From Gemmatimonas sp. (GTDB lineage: Bacteria; Gemmatimonadota; Gemmatimonadetes; Gemmatimonadales; Gemmatimonadaceae): DNA of 64,000 nt. How positions within the stretch are numbered: the first letter of the stretch is position 1; each line of letters begins with the position of its first letter. Made by a program: the position numbers and the translations under genes. The notes below the pieces were generated by a model, which was not told the origin of the DNA, did no database searches, and saw nothing but the letters and a program-made list of their open reading frames with translations. The stretch is taken from NCBI GenBank assembly GCA_023910675.1, contig JAAVWC010000010.1:1-64000 (forward strand), in the 5' to 3' direction. This document shows, piece by piece, positions 41,022 to 49,967 of this stretch.

Positions 41022-43642
41022 GACGGCGAATCGCCCGGCGTCTCTGGGATGGCGCGTGGTGCATCGGGGGGGCGCTTCGCCGCACGTGTCGATCGCGGCT
41101 TCTTCGTTGCCGCCGGCGTTGGCGCGTCAGTCCCCACCGGCGGCGCCGGTGGGCGACGCGTGCGGGTACGCGGACGAACATCCGCGCGTGGCGAAGCTGG
41201 CGCCGTCGGTGCCTGCGGTGCCTTCGACTCCATCGAGGGCACCGCCTCCTTTGGCGCTTTGGGCGCTTTCGGGGCTTTTGCCGTCTTCTCCTGCTGCTTC
41301 TCCTGCTGCTTCGCCTGCTGCTTTTCCTGCTTCTTTTCCTGCTTCTTCGACTTCTCCTTCGTACCACGCTTCTCGCCCTTCACTGGAGCAGGTGCCAACT
41401 GCGCGCTCGCCGCCGATGAGTCATCCACCGGACGCAGCGGCGGCAACGATTCCGGCGTGAGCACCAGCATGCTCAGTGGAGGTAGCGAGATCGTGAACGA
41501 CTGCTCGAAGCCATGGTAGGGCACGGCTTCCGTATCGGCGTGCGCGTCCACGGGGTAATCGCTCCCGCCAAACTGCGGGGCATCGGAATTGAGCACCACG
41601 CGATAGCGCGTACGCTCCGGTGCCCCCAGTCGATACGCAGGGCGCGGCACGGGGGTGAGGTTGAGCACCACCACCGCGTGATCGCGTCCATCGAAACGCG
41701 CATAGGAGTACACCGACTGTTCCTTGTCGGCGACATCGATCCACCGATATCCGCTGGGCTCATGATCGGCGCGCCACAAGCAGGGCTGCTCACGATAGAG
41801 CGCACCAACTGCCGCGACATACTCCATGAGGCCACGGCGCCGCGGATCCTCGAGCAGGTGCCACTCGAGACTCGCGTCGTGGTTCCACTCTCGCGACGTA
41901 CCGATTTCGGTACCCATGAAAAAGAGAGACTTGCCGGGGCGCGTCACGGAGTAGCCAATGAGCGTGCGCAAATTGGCCAGCTTCTGCCACATATCGCCCG
42001 GCATCTTCTCGACCATCGAACGCTTCAGGTGCACCACCTCGTCATGCGAGAGGGGGTTCATGAAGTGTTCGCTGTACTCGTACCACATGGCGAAGGTGAG
42101 CTTATCGTGAGCCCCCTTCCGGAAGAAGGGATCGATCGTGTAGTAGTCGAGCGTATCGTGCATCCAGCCCATGTTCCACTTGAACGTGAAACCGAGCCCG
42201 CCGTCCGCGATTGGCGCCGTCACCTTTGGCCACGACGTGCTCTCTTCGGCCACGGTGATGACGCCGGGATACAACGACTGCACCGCGTGATTGAGCTGCT
42301 TGAGAAACGCCATCGCTTCGAGGTTCTCGCGGCCGCCATAGCGGTTGCGCAACCACTGTCCCGCTTCCCGGCCGTAGTCGAGATACAGCATCGACGCCAC
42401 GGCATCAACGCGCAGGCCGTCGATATGGAACTCCTCGATCCAATACAGCGCGTTCGCCACGAGGAAGTTCCGCACCTCGTGCCGAGCATAATTGAAAATG
42501 TGTGTACCCCACTCAGGGTGATCGCCGAGCCGCGGGTCTTCGTGCTCGTAGCACGCCGTCCCGTCGAAGCGACGCAGCGCCCAGTCGTCCTTGGGGAAAT
42601 GCGCGGGCACCCAATCGAGCAGCACGCCGATACCGGCCTGGTGCAACGTGTCGACGAGAAAGCGGAAATCATCGGGCGAGCCGAAGCGCGACGTGGGCGC
42701 ATAGTAGCCACCAACCTGATAGCCCCACGATCCGCCAAACGGGTGTTCCTGCACCGGTAGCAGCTCCACGTGCGTGAACCCCAATCGACGCACGTGCTCG
42801 GCCAGGCGCGGCGCAATTTCCGTGTACGTGAGCATGCGATTGTTCTCGCCACGCATCCACGACCCCAGGTGCACCTCGTACACCAGCATCGGCTCGCGCA
42901 ACGGATCACTCTCGCCACGCTGCGCCAACCAGCTACCGTCATGCCACGTGTATTGGCTACGTCCCTGCACGATCGAGGCAAAGCCAGGCGACTGCTCAAG
43001 CTTGAACGCATATGGATCGGTCTTCACACGCAGCGTACCCGTGCGCGTGAGGATCTCGTACTTGTAGAGCGTTTCCGCCCCGATACCTGGCACGAACAGT
43101 TCGAAGACTCCGCTGCCGCCAAGTGCCCGCATGACATGCGCACGGCCTTCCCAGGCATTGAAACTGCCGATGACACTCACACGCGACGCATTGGGCGCCC
43201 ATACCGCGAACGCCGTGCCCTCTACACCGTCCATCGTGCACGGATGCGCGCCGAGCTTCTCCCACAAGCGCAGGTGGCGCCCCTCGTTGAAGAGGTGCAG
43301 GTCCATCTCCCCGAGCGTGGGCAGAAAGCGGTACGGATCGTCCTGCTCATGCTCTATGCCATCCGCTCCCGTGATGCCAAGGCGATACCGCAGCGGCAAG
43401 GACCGATCGGAGAGGAACGCCGTGTAGAGGCCGTGAGCGTCGCGTTCCATGGGCACATCACGCTCGCCAAGCATGAGCCGGACGGCGGACGCGAGCGGTT
43501 GAAACACACGCACGACCACACCGCGTACGCCGTCGATTTCGGCGTCGTGCGCTCCCAACACGTCGTGCGGGTGCATGGACTCGCCGCGCACCAATCGGAG
43601 CGCGGACTCGGCGGACATGGGTTGCAAGGAAGACGGGGTCAT
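41018..43642 (-). CDS. glgB: 1,4-alpha-glucan branching enzyme with long basic C-terminal tail
   Basis: Makes alpha-1,6 branches in glycogen. 874 residues from the ATG at 43642. Domains: an N-terminal beta-sandwich (about 25-110), CBM48 (about 125-230, FAVWAPNASRVSVIGSFNAW) and a GH13 catalytic barrel (about 250-620). The barrel has DWVPAHFPKDDWAL, the nucleophile in IDGLRVDAVASMLYLDY, the acid in ITVAEESTSWP and the aspartate in NPLSHDEVVHLK. A C-terminal all-beta domain ends near 738. The last roughly 136 residues are extra: a Lys/Gln/Glu repeat (KKQEKKQEKQQAKQQEKQQE) followed by Pro/Ala/Arg-rich sequence ending in GDSPS. Normal GlgB is about 730 residues, so the tail is an addition. SURF1 follows with a 4-base overlap. 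Confidence 0.95.
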   Translation of the reverse strand: MTPSSLQPMSAESALRLVRGESMHPHDVLGAHDAEIDGVRGVVVRVFQPLASAVRLMLGERDVPMERDAHGLYTAFLSDRSLPLRYRLGITGADGIEHEQDDPYRFLPTLGEMDLHLFNEGRHLRLWEKLGAHPCTMDGVEGTAFAVWAPNASRVSVIGSFNAWEGRAHVMRALGGSGVFELFVPGIGAETLYKYEILTRTGTLRVKTDPYAFKLEQSPGFASIVQGRSQYTWHDGSWLAQRGESDPLREPMLVYEVHLGSWMRGENNRMLTYTEIAPRLAEHVRRLGFTHVELLPVQEHPFGGSWGYQVGGYYAPTSRFGSPDDFRFLVDTLHQAGIGVLLDWVPAHFPKDDWALRRFDGTACYEHEDPRLGDHPEWGTHIFNYARHEVRNFLVANALYWIEEFHIDGLRVDAVASMLYLDYGREAGQWLRNRYGGRENLEAMAFLKQLNHAVQSLYPGVITVAEESTSWPKVTAPIADGGLGFTFKWNMGWMHDTLDYYTIDPFFRKGAHDKLTFAMWYEYSEHFMNPLSHDEVVHLKRSMVEKMPGDMWQKLANLRTLIGYSVTRPGKSLFFMGTEIGTSREWNHDASLEWHLLEDPRRRGLMEYVAAVGALYREQPCLWRADHEPSGYRWIDVADKEQSVYSYARFDGRDHAVVVLNLTPVPRPAYRLGAPERTRYRVVLNSDAPQFGGSDYPVDAHADTEAVPYHGFEQSFTISLPPLSMLVLTPESLPPLRPVDDSSAASAQLAPAPVKGEKRGTKEKSKKQEKKQEKQQAKQQEKQQEKTAKAPKAPKAPKEAVPSMESKAPQAPTAPASPRADVRPRTRTRRPPAPPVGTDAPTPAATKKPRSTRAAKRPPDAPRAIPETPGDSPS
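41287..41350. repeat. Short tandem repeat coding the GlgB Lys/Gln tail
   Basis: Units related to CTGCTGCTTCTC/CTGCTTCTTTTC repeat across 41287-41350 and encode the EKQQ/EKKQ repeats. Such tracts can change length by slippage. Confidence 0.7.
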
Positions 43643-43700
43643 CCCGTAAATGTAGGGGACGACAGGCGCCCGCGGTGGGGGCGTCGGCGTTGACTTGCCG

Positions 43701-44302
43701 CTAGAAGAGCGATGGCTGGTCGCCGATAGCGGACGGGTCGACGGAAGGAATCCCGAGCCGCTGCTGGAGCATCCGGACCGACGCCGGCGCATGACCCGCG
43801 AAGTGATTGTTCACGAACCCGAACACCTCGCGAACCTGTCCGTGCAGTATGGGGATCATGCGAGCCCAAGCGTCGAGCTCTGCGCTGCGATCGGCCTGCA
43901 GGTGGGAGTAGTCGACGATCTGACGGAGGGCGCGAAGTCAGTTCCGCATTGGATGAGCATGGGCCCAAGGCGTGGCCCCAACTCACGCATGCGGTCGACG
44001 AACGCCATAAGCAGGTCGTCGCAGTTTACGAACCGGCGCTCATGCGTGATTTCCTGCGGCAACTTGCAGGTAAAATCAAAGTACTCCGGCACGCGCGAGG
44101 GCCATCCGCGCACCGTGCTGCTGGGCGGAATGGCGTAGAAGGTAGAGTCGATCTCCGCGACATCGAACGCGCGGGCAAAGGTGTGCAGGAAGTCCACGGG
44201 TCGCGTTCCCTCGGGATAGAAGGGGCCAACCCACGCGGGATAATTCCACCCTTGGGTGCCCAGCCGAAGTGGGGGCGTAATTGTCAGTGGGCGCGCGGAC
44301 AT
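43701..44302 (-). pseudogene. DUF72 protein gene with internal deletion and frameshift
   Basis: The N-terminal half reads LRLGTQGWNYPAWVGPFYPE, the DUF72 start, and continues to LGPMLIQC. The C-terminal end reads in another frame as ALRQIVDYSHLQADRSAELD, then DAWARMIPILHGQVREVFGF and VNNHFAGHAPASV, the DUF72 closing motif, and stops at 43701-43703. The middle of the family (about 80-100 residues with the FEFR-HPSW segment) is missing, and the frame changes near 43935. A deletion of 3n+1 bases explains both. The ORF as it stands gives 148 residues. Confidence 0.75.
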
Positions 44303-44520
44303 GACAGACAGTGTGATTCAGACACAGGCCAATGTCCACCGCTCGTCGATCACCGACCGCCAGGCGCTCGCGGACGGCACCACGGTGCCATTCGTCCCGC
44401 AACACGGCGTCCGGAACCAGATGTGACACCGCGACACCTACTTGCCGTATCCAAGGCATACAGGCCGCACGGCAGCCTGCGGATGTGTCCACGCCGTGTC
44501 ACCCGCTTCGGGAGCTTCCA

Positions 44521-45030
44521 ATGATTCGAGTCGTCATCGCTTCGGCCGCCGTCGTGCTCTCCTCGTCGGTGGTGTCCGCCCAGTCGTTTGCCACTCCTGC
44601 CCGCGGCTCGTCGTCACCGACGGCGACTGCGCGTGCCCTGCCCACAGCTGAAGAGCATATCGTGCTCGCCCGCAGTGCCGTCGCGTCCGGGGACTTTGAT
44701 GCAGCACGCCGCGAATACCTCGCAGCCGTCACGCTTGATCGCGAAGCGGGTCGACTCCCTACGGAGTCCACTATGGGACTCGTGCAGATGCTCTACGCGC
44801 AGTCGTACACCCGCGAAGCGTCGTACATGCTCGACCTGCTGGCCAACGAGGCGGCGCAGCGCGCTGACGTGGAGACAGAGGCACGTGCGCGAGCCGATGC
44901 CCTGTGGCTCAAGGCCGGGGACGGACGGTGGGCGCAGGCGCGTGAAGACGCCACCCGCCTTCGGTCTCTCATCAAGCAGGGCGTGCTGTCGGCAGACACA
45001 CAGCGGTACGTCGCGACCCGCTTCCGCTAA
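44521..45030 (+). CDS. Secreted TPR-like protein, tandem paralogue 1
   Basis: 169 residues; the ATG has GGGAG 6 bases upstream. The signal peptide (RVVIASAAVVLSSSVVSAQS) predicts export. The mature part has two to three helix pairs of TPR type: HIVLARSAVASGDFDAARRE, YLAAVTLDREAG, and YTREASYMLDLLANEAAQRA. The next gene encodes a clear relative. No catalytic motif. Possibly a small adaptor in the periplasm. Confidence 0.65.
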   Translation: MIRVVIASAAVVLSSSVVSAQSFATPARGSSSPTATARALPTAEEHIVLARSAVASGDFDAARREYLAAVTLDREAGRLPTESTMGLVQMLYAQSYTREASYMLDLLANEAAQRADVETEARARADALWLKAGDGRWAQAREDATRLRSLIKQGVLSADTQRYVATRFR

Positions 45031-45050
45031 CTCTTTCCGGACCACACACC

Positions 45051-45566
45051 ATGCTCGCACTTACGATACTCGCACTGGCGGCGGCAACGCAGTTCACACC
45101 GCCCACAGTCGATCTCAGCCACCCACGCGAGACGCGACGTTCCATTTCGGCGTCCGCGGATCCGGTGTCTCCTCGCGACAGCGCGCTGATGCACCTCGAA
45201 CGCGCGCGCGTGGCTGAAGCGGCCGGCGATCTCTCCTCCGCGCACACGGAGTATTCAAGGGCCATGTGGCTGCAGCGCAGCGCCGGTGTCCTACCGGTTG
45301 ATGCATCGTATGGTGCGGCCACGGTACTGGTGCAACTCAAGCGGCACCGTGAGGCGGCCGATGTCCTCGACCAGCTCGCCGCCGACGCCAATCTGTTGGG
45401 CGATGCCGAAACAGAAGCGCGTGTGCTCCTCGACGTGGTTGCAGTGAAGTCCAAGCACCATCGTCGTGTCGCCGCACGTCAGGATACGCTGCGACTGCGG
45501 GCGCTGCTCTGCGACGAGCGTCTGACAGGTGACACGCGTCGTTTGGTCAAGGCACGTCTCTCCTGA
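45051..45566 (+). CDS. TPR-like protein, tandem paralogue 2
   Basis: 171 residues, 20 bases behind the first paralogue. The shared pattern is clear: ARVAEAAGDLSSAHTEYSRA against ARSAVASGDFDAARREYLAA, AGVLPVDASYGAATVLVQLK against AGRLPTESTMGLVQMLYAQS, and a shared LRALL/LRSLI end. The N-terminus is a short hydrophobic stretch (MLALTILALAAATQF) that may be a signal peptide. Most likely a local duplication. It converges on the ABC operon through a short hairpin. Confidence 0.65.
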   Translation: MLALTILALAAATQFTPPTVDLSHPRETRRSISASADPVSPRDSALMHLERARVAEAAGDLSSAHTEYSRAMWLQRSAGVLPVDASYGAATVLVQLKRHREAADVLDQLAADANLLGDAETEARVLLDVVAVKSKHHRRVAARQDTLRLRALLCDERLTGDTRRLVKARLS

Positions 45567-45581
45567 CCTCAATCAATCCGT

Positions 45582-45599
45582 CGCTGACGTGAGTCAGCG
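45582..45599. terminator. Short hairpin between convergent genes
   Basis: CGCTGAC (45582-45588), loop GTGA, GTCAGCG (45593-45599), perfect 7-bp stem that overlaps the last codons of the leftward gene. A weak bidirectional terminator. Confidence 0.45.
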
Positions 45600-47108
45600 A
45601 TACGTCTCGAAGAATCCGCGTCCGGTCCCACTCAGTGGCACACCGCGAACGCGGCCGCGCAACCGGGCCTCGCCGGCCATCTGCACGAACCATGGACGTG
45701 CGAGCCCCCGTGTGTAGTTCCCCTCGCCTCGTTCAGCGAGCCCGATGCGGGTGTCGGTGGCGACGGCATCGTCGATCGTGAGCAGCAGCTGCAGCGTATC
45801 CTGGCCGCGCACGTCGAACAATTCAGCGGTCGCCGGCACCTTGAGTGGACCGGCCGCCGTCCGCACAGTGCGGGCATCGTTGTATTGAATGACGCGCGGT
45901 CGGAAGAGCGCGAGAAAGCCGCGCTCGTCGGTGACATACACGAACAGCGGCGACGAACTGCCGGCGGTATCCTCCGGTGTCACGCGTCCATACAGCAGCG
46001 TGTAGGGGCCGGCGCGGGTGGCGCCCCACTCCCACGTCACGCCGCGCCATCCGCCCCAGTTGTGGTCGTGATACGCCTGCACATTGTCGTAGCGATCGCA
46101 ACGACCGGCCACACAAATGGAGCCACTGGCCGAGGCGCGGAGTCCGGGCACGGCGTAGCCCGACGTGAAGTCCCCGCTTACGAGTGTGGCGCCGGGGAAC
46201 TCCACTCGCGCCGCCGGCGTGACCACCAAATCGAGCGTCAGCTGCGCGCCCGTGCCCGCCTCCCGGCCGATGGATTTGAGCGCATACCGCCCATCGGGGA
46301 GCACGGAGACGCCGCCCTCACCAATGCGCACGTCGGCATCGCGGACACTGAATCGCACCTGTTCACGCGTCACGTTGGTCACGAATCGGCGGGGCGCCTT
46401 GTCGCGTTCATGCAGCGTAACGAGTAGTTGACCGCCCCACCGCTCGCCTCGCACGTCGCCACCGACCAGGAAGGTAATGAAGGCCCATTTCGACGCGTCC
46501 GGCGATAGCACGTTGAAGTAGTGCCACTCTCCCCATGAATCGGCGTTGGCCATGCCTTCGGCGGGGCGATGAAAGCGATCGATGTCGTGGCGCAGTTCGG
46601 CGTCGGTGGGCCGCATCCACCGCGTATCGCCGGCGTCGTCGTTCCACGCACCCTGCGAGATGGTGGGCATGGCATCAAGCTGTCGCGTCGCCGATGGAAC
46701 CTCGCCGGATGCGCGCACCGGATGCTCGACACCATCCGCCGTGGTCACATACAGCAGCTTGCCCTCGAGCTGTGGTGCGGCCATGCGCACCGCGTCCGCG
46801 AGCCGCGGTGCACTGAGCACTTGTCGGTGCACGAAGCGCGCATTGGGTACCGAGAAGAACAGACCGCCAAGCCCGCCGGTGGTGAGCACCTCGATATCGA
46901 TACCTTCGGGAAGCACGGTAATCTGTCCGCCGCCAACCAGTCGCTCCTGACTGGCCTGACGGACCATGGCTTCACCGACCGCCAGCAACACGATCATCAC
47001 GCCAACACCCACGCCGAAGCCACCGCAGAGCAGCAGCGCACGCCACGGGCGGGACGTGACGGTGCGCCACGCCAACAGCCAGGACGTTGCCAAGCGCCAC
47101 GCGTTCAC
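45594..47108 (-). CDS. FtsX/MacB-like N-terminus fused to AttH/CrtC-like domain
   Basis: 504 residues. The N-terminus (LLAWRTVTSRPWRALLLCGG, FGVGVGVMIVLLAVGEAMVR) is the first helix of a MacB-type permease, followed by the periplasmic start (GGGQITVLPEGIDIEVLTTG). Instead of the usual three C-terminal helices the rest looks like an AttH/hydroxyneurosporene synthase (CrtC-like) beta domain, with AYHDHNWGGWRGVTWEWGAT (about 345-364) as the signature. So it seems to be a membrane-anchored periplasmic lipocalin-like protein. It overlaps the ABC ATPase gene by 4 bases and is the last gene of the mntH operon. It may handle a lipid for the transporter. The family call is by pattern only. Confidence 0.65.
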   Translation of the reverse strand: MNAWRLATSWLLAWRTVTSRPWRALLLCGGFGVGVGVMIVLLAVGEAMVRQASQERLVGGGQITVLPEGIDIEVLTTGGLGGLFFSVPNARFVHRQVLSAPRLADAVRMAAPQLEGKLLYVTTADGVEHPVRASGEVPSATRQLDAMPTISQGAWNDDAGDTRWMRPTDAELRHDIDRFHRPAEGMANADSWGEWHYFNVLSPDASKWAFITFLVGGDVRGERWGGQLLVTLHERDKAPRRFVTNVTREQVRFSVRDADVRIGEGGVSVLPDGRYALKSIGREAGTGAQLTLDLVVTPAARVEFPGATLVSGDFTSGYAVPGLRASASGSICVAGRCDRYDNVQAYHDHNWGGWRGVTWEWGATRAGPYTLLYGRVTPEDTAGSSSPLFVYVTDERGFLALFRPRVIQYNDARTVRTAAGPLKVPATAELFDVRGQDTLQLLLTIDDAVATDTRIGLAERGEGNYTRGLARPWFVQMAGEARLRGRVRGVPLSGTGRGFFETYR

Positions 47109-47830
47109 GCCGGCGAATTCCTGGTGTCGCTGGCCACACGGCCGTCGAGCAAACGAATGACGCGTTGGGCGGTATTGGCCACGACCGTGTCGTGCGTAAC
47201 AAATACCAGCGTCGTGCCGTCGCGATGCAACTGACCGAACAGCTGCAGCAAGCGCTCGCCGGTCGCGGCATCGAGTTCACCAGTGGGCTCGTCCGCCAGC
47301 AGCATGGCCGGTTCGTTCGCGAGCGCGCGCGCAATCGCCACGCGCTGCTGTTCGCCACCGGACAGCTGTGTGGGCCGATGGCTGCGGCGATCGCCGAGTC
47401 CCACATATCCCAGCAACTCCGCCGCACGCGCCCGTCGTGCCGCTTTGGCCATGCCCGCTTCCGCCAGTGGCAGCTCGACGTTCTCGAGCGCCGATAGCGT
47501 GGGCATGAGATAGAACCGCTGAAAGACAAAGCCGATGTGGCGCAGGCGGAACGCGGTGGCTTCGGCGTCGTTGAGCGTTGCCGTGTCGCGCCCATTCACG
47601 AAGACACGCCCCGTGCTCGGCACATCGACCGCGCCAAGCAGATGCAGCAGGGTGCTCTTGCCGCAACCCGACGGACCCGTGATGGCCGCGAATTCACCGC
47701 GCGCGATCGTGAGATCGATGCCACGCACCGCGTTCACCGTGGCGTCACCCATGGTGTAGCTGCGCACCACCTGCTGGCACTGAATGACGTGGTCGCCCTC
47801 GGGCAACCGGAGCGTGTCAGCCAACGGCAT
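47105..47830 (-). CDS. ABC transporter ATPase, LolD/MacB type
   Basis: 241 residues from the ATG at 47830. Walker [10 protein letters not shown] (about 45-53), Q-loop [15 protein letters not shown] signature [15 protein letters not shown] (about 143-157), Walker [12 protein letters not shown] (about 164-174), and switch His in THD. The sequence places it with LolD/MacB-type ATPases that drive MacB-like permeases without classical channel transport. It overlaps the upstream permease gene by 14 bases and the downstream fusion gene by 4, so these proteins surely form one complex. Confidence 0.93.
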   Translation of the reverse strand: MPLADTLRLPEGDHVIQCQQVVRSYTMGDATVNAVRGIDLTIARGEFAAITGPSGCGKSTLLHLLGAVDVPSTGRVFVNGRDTATLNDAEATAFRLRHIGFVFQRFYLMPTLSALENVELPLAEAGMAKAARRARAAELLGYVGLGDRRSHRPTQLSGGEQQRVAIARALANEPAMLLADEPTGELDAATGERLLQLFGQLHRDGTTLVFVTHDTVVANTAQRVIRLLDGRVASDTRNSPA

Positions 47831-49040
47831 CCTCTCGGAGCGAACGAACAATGGGGATCGAGGCAGCGCGCCACGCCGGCACCAGGCCGGCGAGCGTGCC
47901 GGAAACCAGCAGCAGCGCGAGCGCCTTCCACGCGGCTTCCGGACTCCACAAGAAGAAGTCGAACGCTGCGGGCAACCCTGGAAAGTCTCGAAGAATGCCG
48001 TTGAGCCACTTGGCCGTGACGAGGCCCAGCACCAACCCGCCGGCAATGCCCGCACTGCTCATGAAGAATCCTTCGAGAAACACCTGACGCAGCACGCCAC
48101 CCTTTTGCGTCCCGATGGCACGCAGCACCGCGATCTCGCCCCGGCGTTCGTTCACCGACAACGTGACGAGGGTCGCGACGAGCAGGAATCCAATGCCGAG
48201 GCTGATGGCGCCCAGTACGAAGGCAAGCTGACGAAAATACGACAGGCGTTCCTCCACCTGTCGGATTGCGGTTTCGGTACTGATGGCCGTGACCCGCGGC
48301 TGGGTGGTGGCAATCCACCTACGCACCGCCTCGACACTGGCGGAATCACCGCGTCGCGATTCAGCCATGGCGACCGACAGGCGATCACGGAACTCCGGTC
48401 CCAGCAGTGCACGCACCTCCTGGAGTGGCAGCGCCATGACCGGCGTCTCGGCGGGCACATAGAAGAAACGCGCGTCCCCAACCAGTACGACGACACGTGA
48501 GCGCGACGCGGTGCGGAGCTGCGCATTGAGCCCCGAGGCAACCGTGAGCGTATCGCCGAGCTGCTTGCCGCTGCGTAGCAAGAAGGCGCGGTTCACGACG
48601 GCCGGGAGTGGCGTCGCGGTAGCGACACTGTCGCGCGGCGCCGGCAGATCGCGCCCGGCATCGAGAACGTAGTCACCCTGTACATCCTGCTCGAGGCCGA
48701 GCGTAAATACCGAGGGAAAGCGGTTGCCTGGGAGCGACAGCGTGGCGCCCAACGCAGGGCTCACCGCCTTGATATCGGGATTGGCACGCAGCGCGGTCAC
48801 GATGCCGGTGGCGCCGTCGATCGTGGCTTCGCTGTCGAAGGGGAGTGTGCCCTTGGGAGCCACCCGCAGCTGGTAGCCACGAGTGAGCAGCAGCGTACGG
48901 AACGACTCGCGCATGCCGGTGGCCAACATCACCATATCGAGCAACAGCGCCGCGGCCACGGCGATGCCAAGAATGGCAACCAGCGTACGCGCGGGGTTCC
49001 GGCGCAGCGTGGCGACCGCAAGCGTGATACGCATGCTCAT
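47817..49040 (-). CDS. MacB/FtsX-type ABC permease
   Basis: 407 residues from the ATG at 49040, with GGGGA 7 bases upstream. One N-terminal helix (LVAILGIAVAAALLLDMVML), a large periplasmic domain (about 45-260) and three C-terminal helices (FVLGAISLGIGFLLVATLVT; FFMSSAGIAGGLVLGLVTAK; AWKALALLLVSGTLAGLVPA) give the MacB/LolCE layout. NERRGEIAVLRAIGTQKG is the family's coupling region to the ATPase. Longer frames upstream run out of phase with the neighbouring permease gene and are rejected. Cargo unknown. Confidence 0.9.
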   Translation of the reverse strand: MSMRITLAVATLRRNPARTLVAILGIAVAAALLLDMVMLATGMRESFRTLLLTRGYQLRVAPKGTLPFDSEATIDGATGIVTALRANPDIKAVSPALGATLSLPGNRFPSVFTLGLEQDVQGDYVLDAGRDLPAPRDSVATATPLPAVVNRAFLLRSGKQLGDTLTVASGLNAQLRTASRSRVVVLVGDARFFYVPAETPVMALPLQEVRALLGPEFRDRLSVAMAESRRGDSASVEAVRRWIATTQPRVTAISTETAIRQVEERLSYFRQLAFVLGAISLGIGFLLVATLVTLSVNERRGEIAVLRAIGTQKGGVLRQVFLEGFFMSSAGIAGGLVLGLVTAKWLNGILRDFPGLPAAFDFFLWSPEAAWKALALLLVSGTLAGLVPAWRAASIPIVRSLREDAVG

Positions 49041-49057
49041 GACACAATCCCCATGCG

Positions 49058-49945
49058 TTATCGCCCCATGAGCGTCAGCGGCGGCGTGCGCACCAGTCGC
49101 CATGCCGCCAGGGCCCCCGCACCGATACCCAGTACGAGACTGGTGAGCGTGGCGAACGCGAAGATCTCCGGGGTGAGTAACGCAAAGAGCAACGGCGTGC
49201 GATACACTTGCTGGAAGTGCGCGTTCACGATGATGCTGGCGATCCAACCGATGGCCGCACCAATCACGCTGCCAATGATCGAGACCAGTGCGGCCTCCAT
49301 GACGATCGCGCGCACCACCGTGCCCTGCGAAATCCCCATGAGCCGGAGCGCCGCGATGTCGCGCCGGCGTTCCTCTACGCTCAGCAACAGTAGGCACAAC
49401 AGAAACACGGCGCTCGCGACCACCGTGATGAGCCCGATGGCTTTGTGAAAGCGCTCGACCACGCGAAAGGTGCGCGAACTCTGCACCGCGACATCGGTGG
49501 ACTTGTGCGCGCGAAAGCCGAACGCCACGTGATTGATGCGCGCGATCGCGGAATCGACCGATACGGAGTCCGGCACCCCGACGGCAAAGCGGTCGACCCG
49601 ATCGTCCAGACCGAGCAGCGCCTGCAGATGATCGACATGCGTGCGAATGCGATACTCGCGCCGCGCGACTTCGGCGGGATCGGCCTTGCGCTCGAACACC
49701 GCGTCGACGCGCACACTGTCGCCGGGCATGCCGGGCTTTCCCGACAGCCGTACGATGCTGCCGGGGCGCAGCCCCAGATCCTCGGCCATGCGGGCATCGA
49801 CCGCGATGCCGCGTACCGTCGGGGCACGACGGCCTGAGGTAGGCGACAGCGACGTGTCGCTCTGTGCAGCGGCAGTGGCGGTCATGCCGGACAGCACCAG
49901 CAGTGCGCCCGCGGCTGATAGCCGCAACAGGCGGCGCCTGATCAT
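49058..49945 (-). CDS. FtsX-type permease with signal-like N-terminus
   Basis: 295 residues from the ATG at 49945. The N-terminus (LLRLSAAGALLVLSGMTATA, then AAQS) looks like a cleavable signal peptide rather than the usual first helix. After a reduced periplasmic part come three membrane helices (ITVVASAVFLLCLLLLSVEE; SIIGSVIGAAIGWIASIIVN; TLTSLVLGIGAGALAAWRLV) with the coupling region VEERRRDIAALRLMGISQG. It pairs with the larger permease 17 bases downstream. The short periplasmic domain is unusual. Confidence 0.82.
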   Translation of the reverse strand: MIRRRLLRLSAAGALLVLSGMTATAAAQSDTSLSPTSGRRAPTVRGIAVDARMAEDLGLRPGSIVRLSGKPGMPGDSVRVDAVFERKADPAEVARREYRIRTHVDHLQALLGLDDRVDRFAVGVPDSVSVDSAIARINHVAFGFRAHKSTDVAVQSSRTFRVVERFHKAIGLITVVASAVFLLCLLLLSVEERRRDIAALRLMGISQGTVVRAIVMEAALVSIIGSVIGAAIGWIASIIVNAHFQQVYRTPLLFALLTPEIFAFATLTSLVLGIGAGALAAWRLVRTPPLTLMGR

Positions 49946-49967
49946 CGTTACTGATCCCCGCGCGTGA

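Noticed and set aside
47831..48055. N-terminal extension of the ABC ATPase
   Set aside because: It overlaps the permease gene and contains no family residues; the ATG at 47830 fits the LolD/MacB start.
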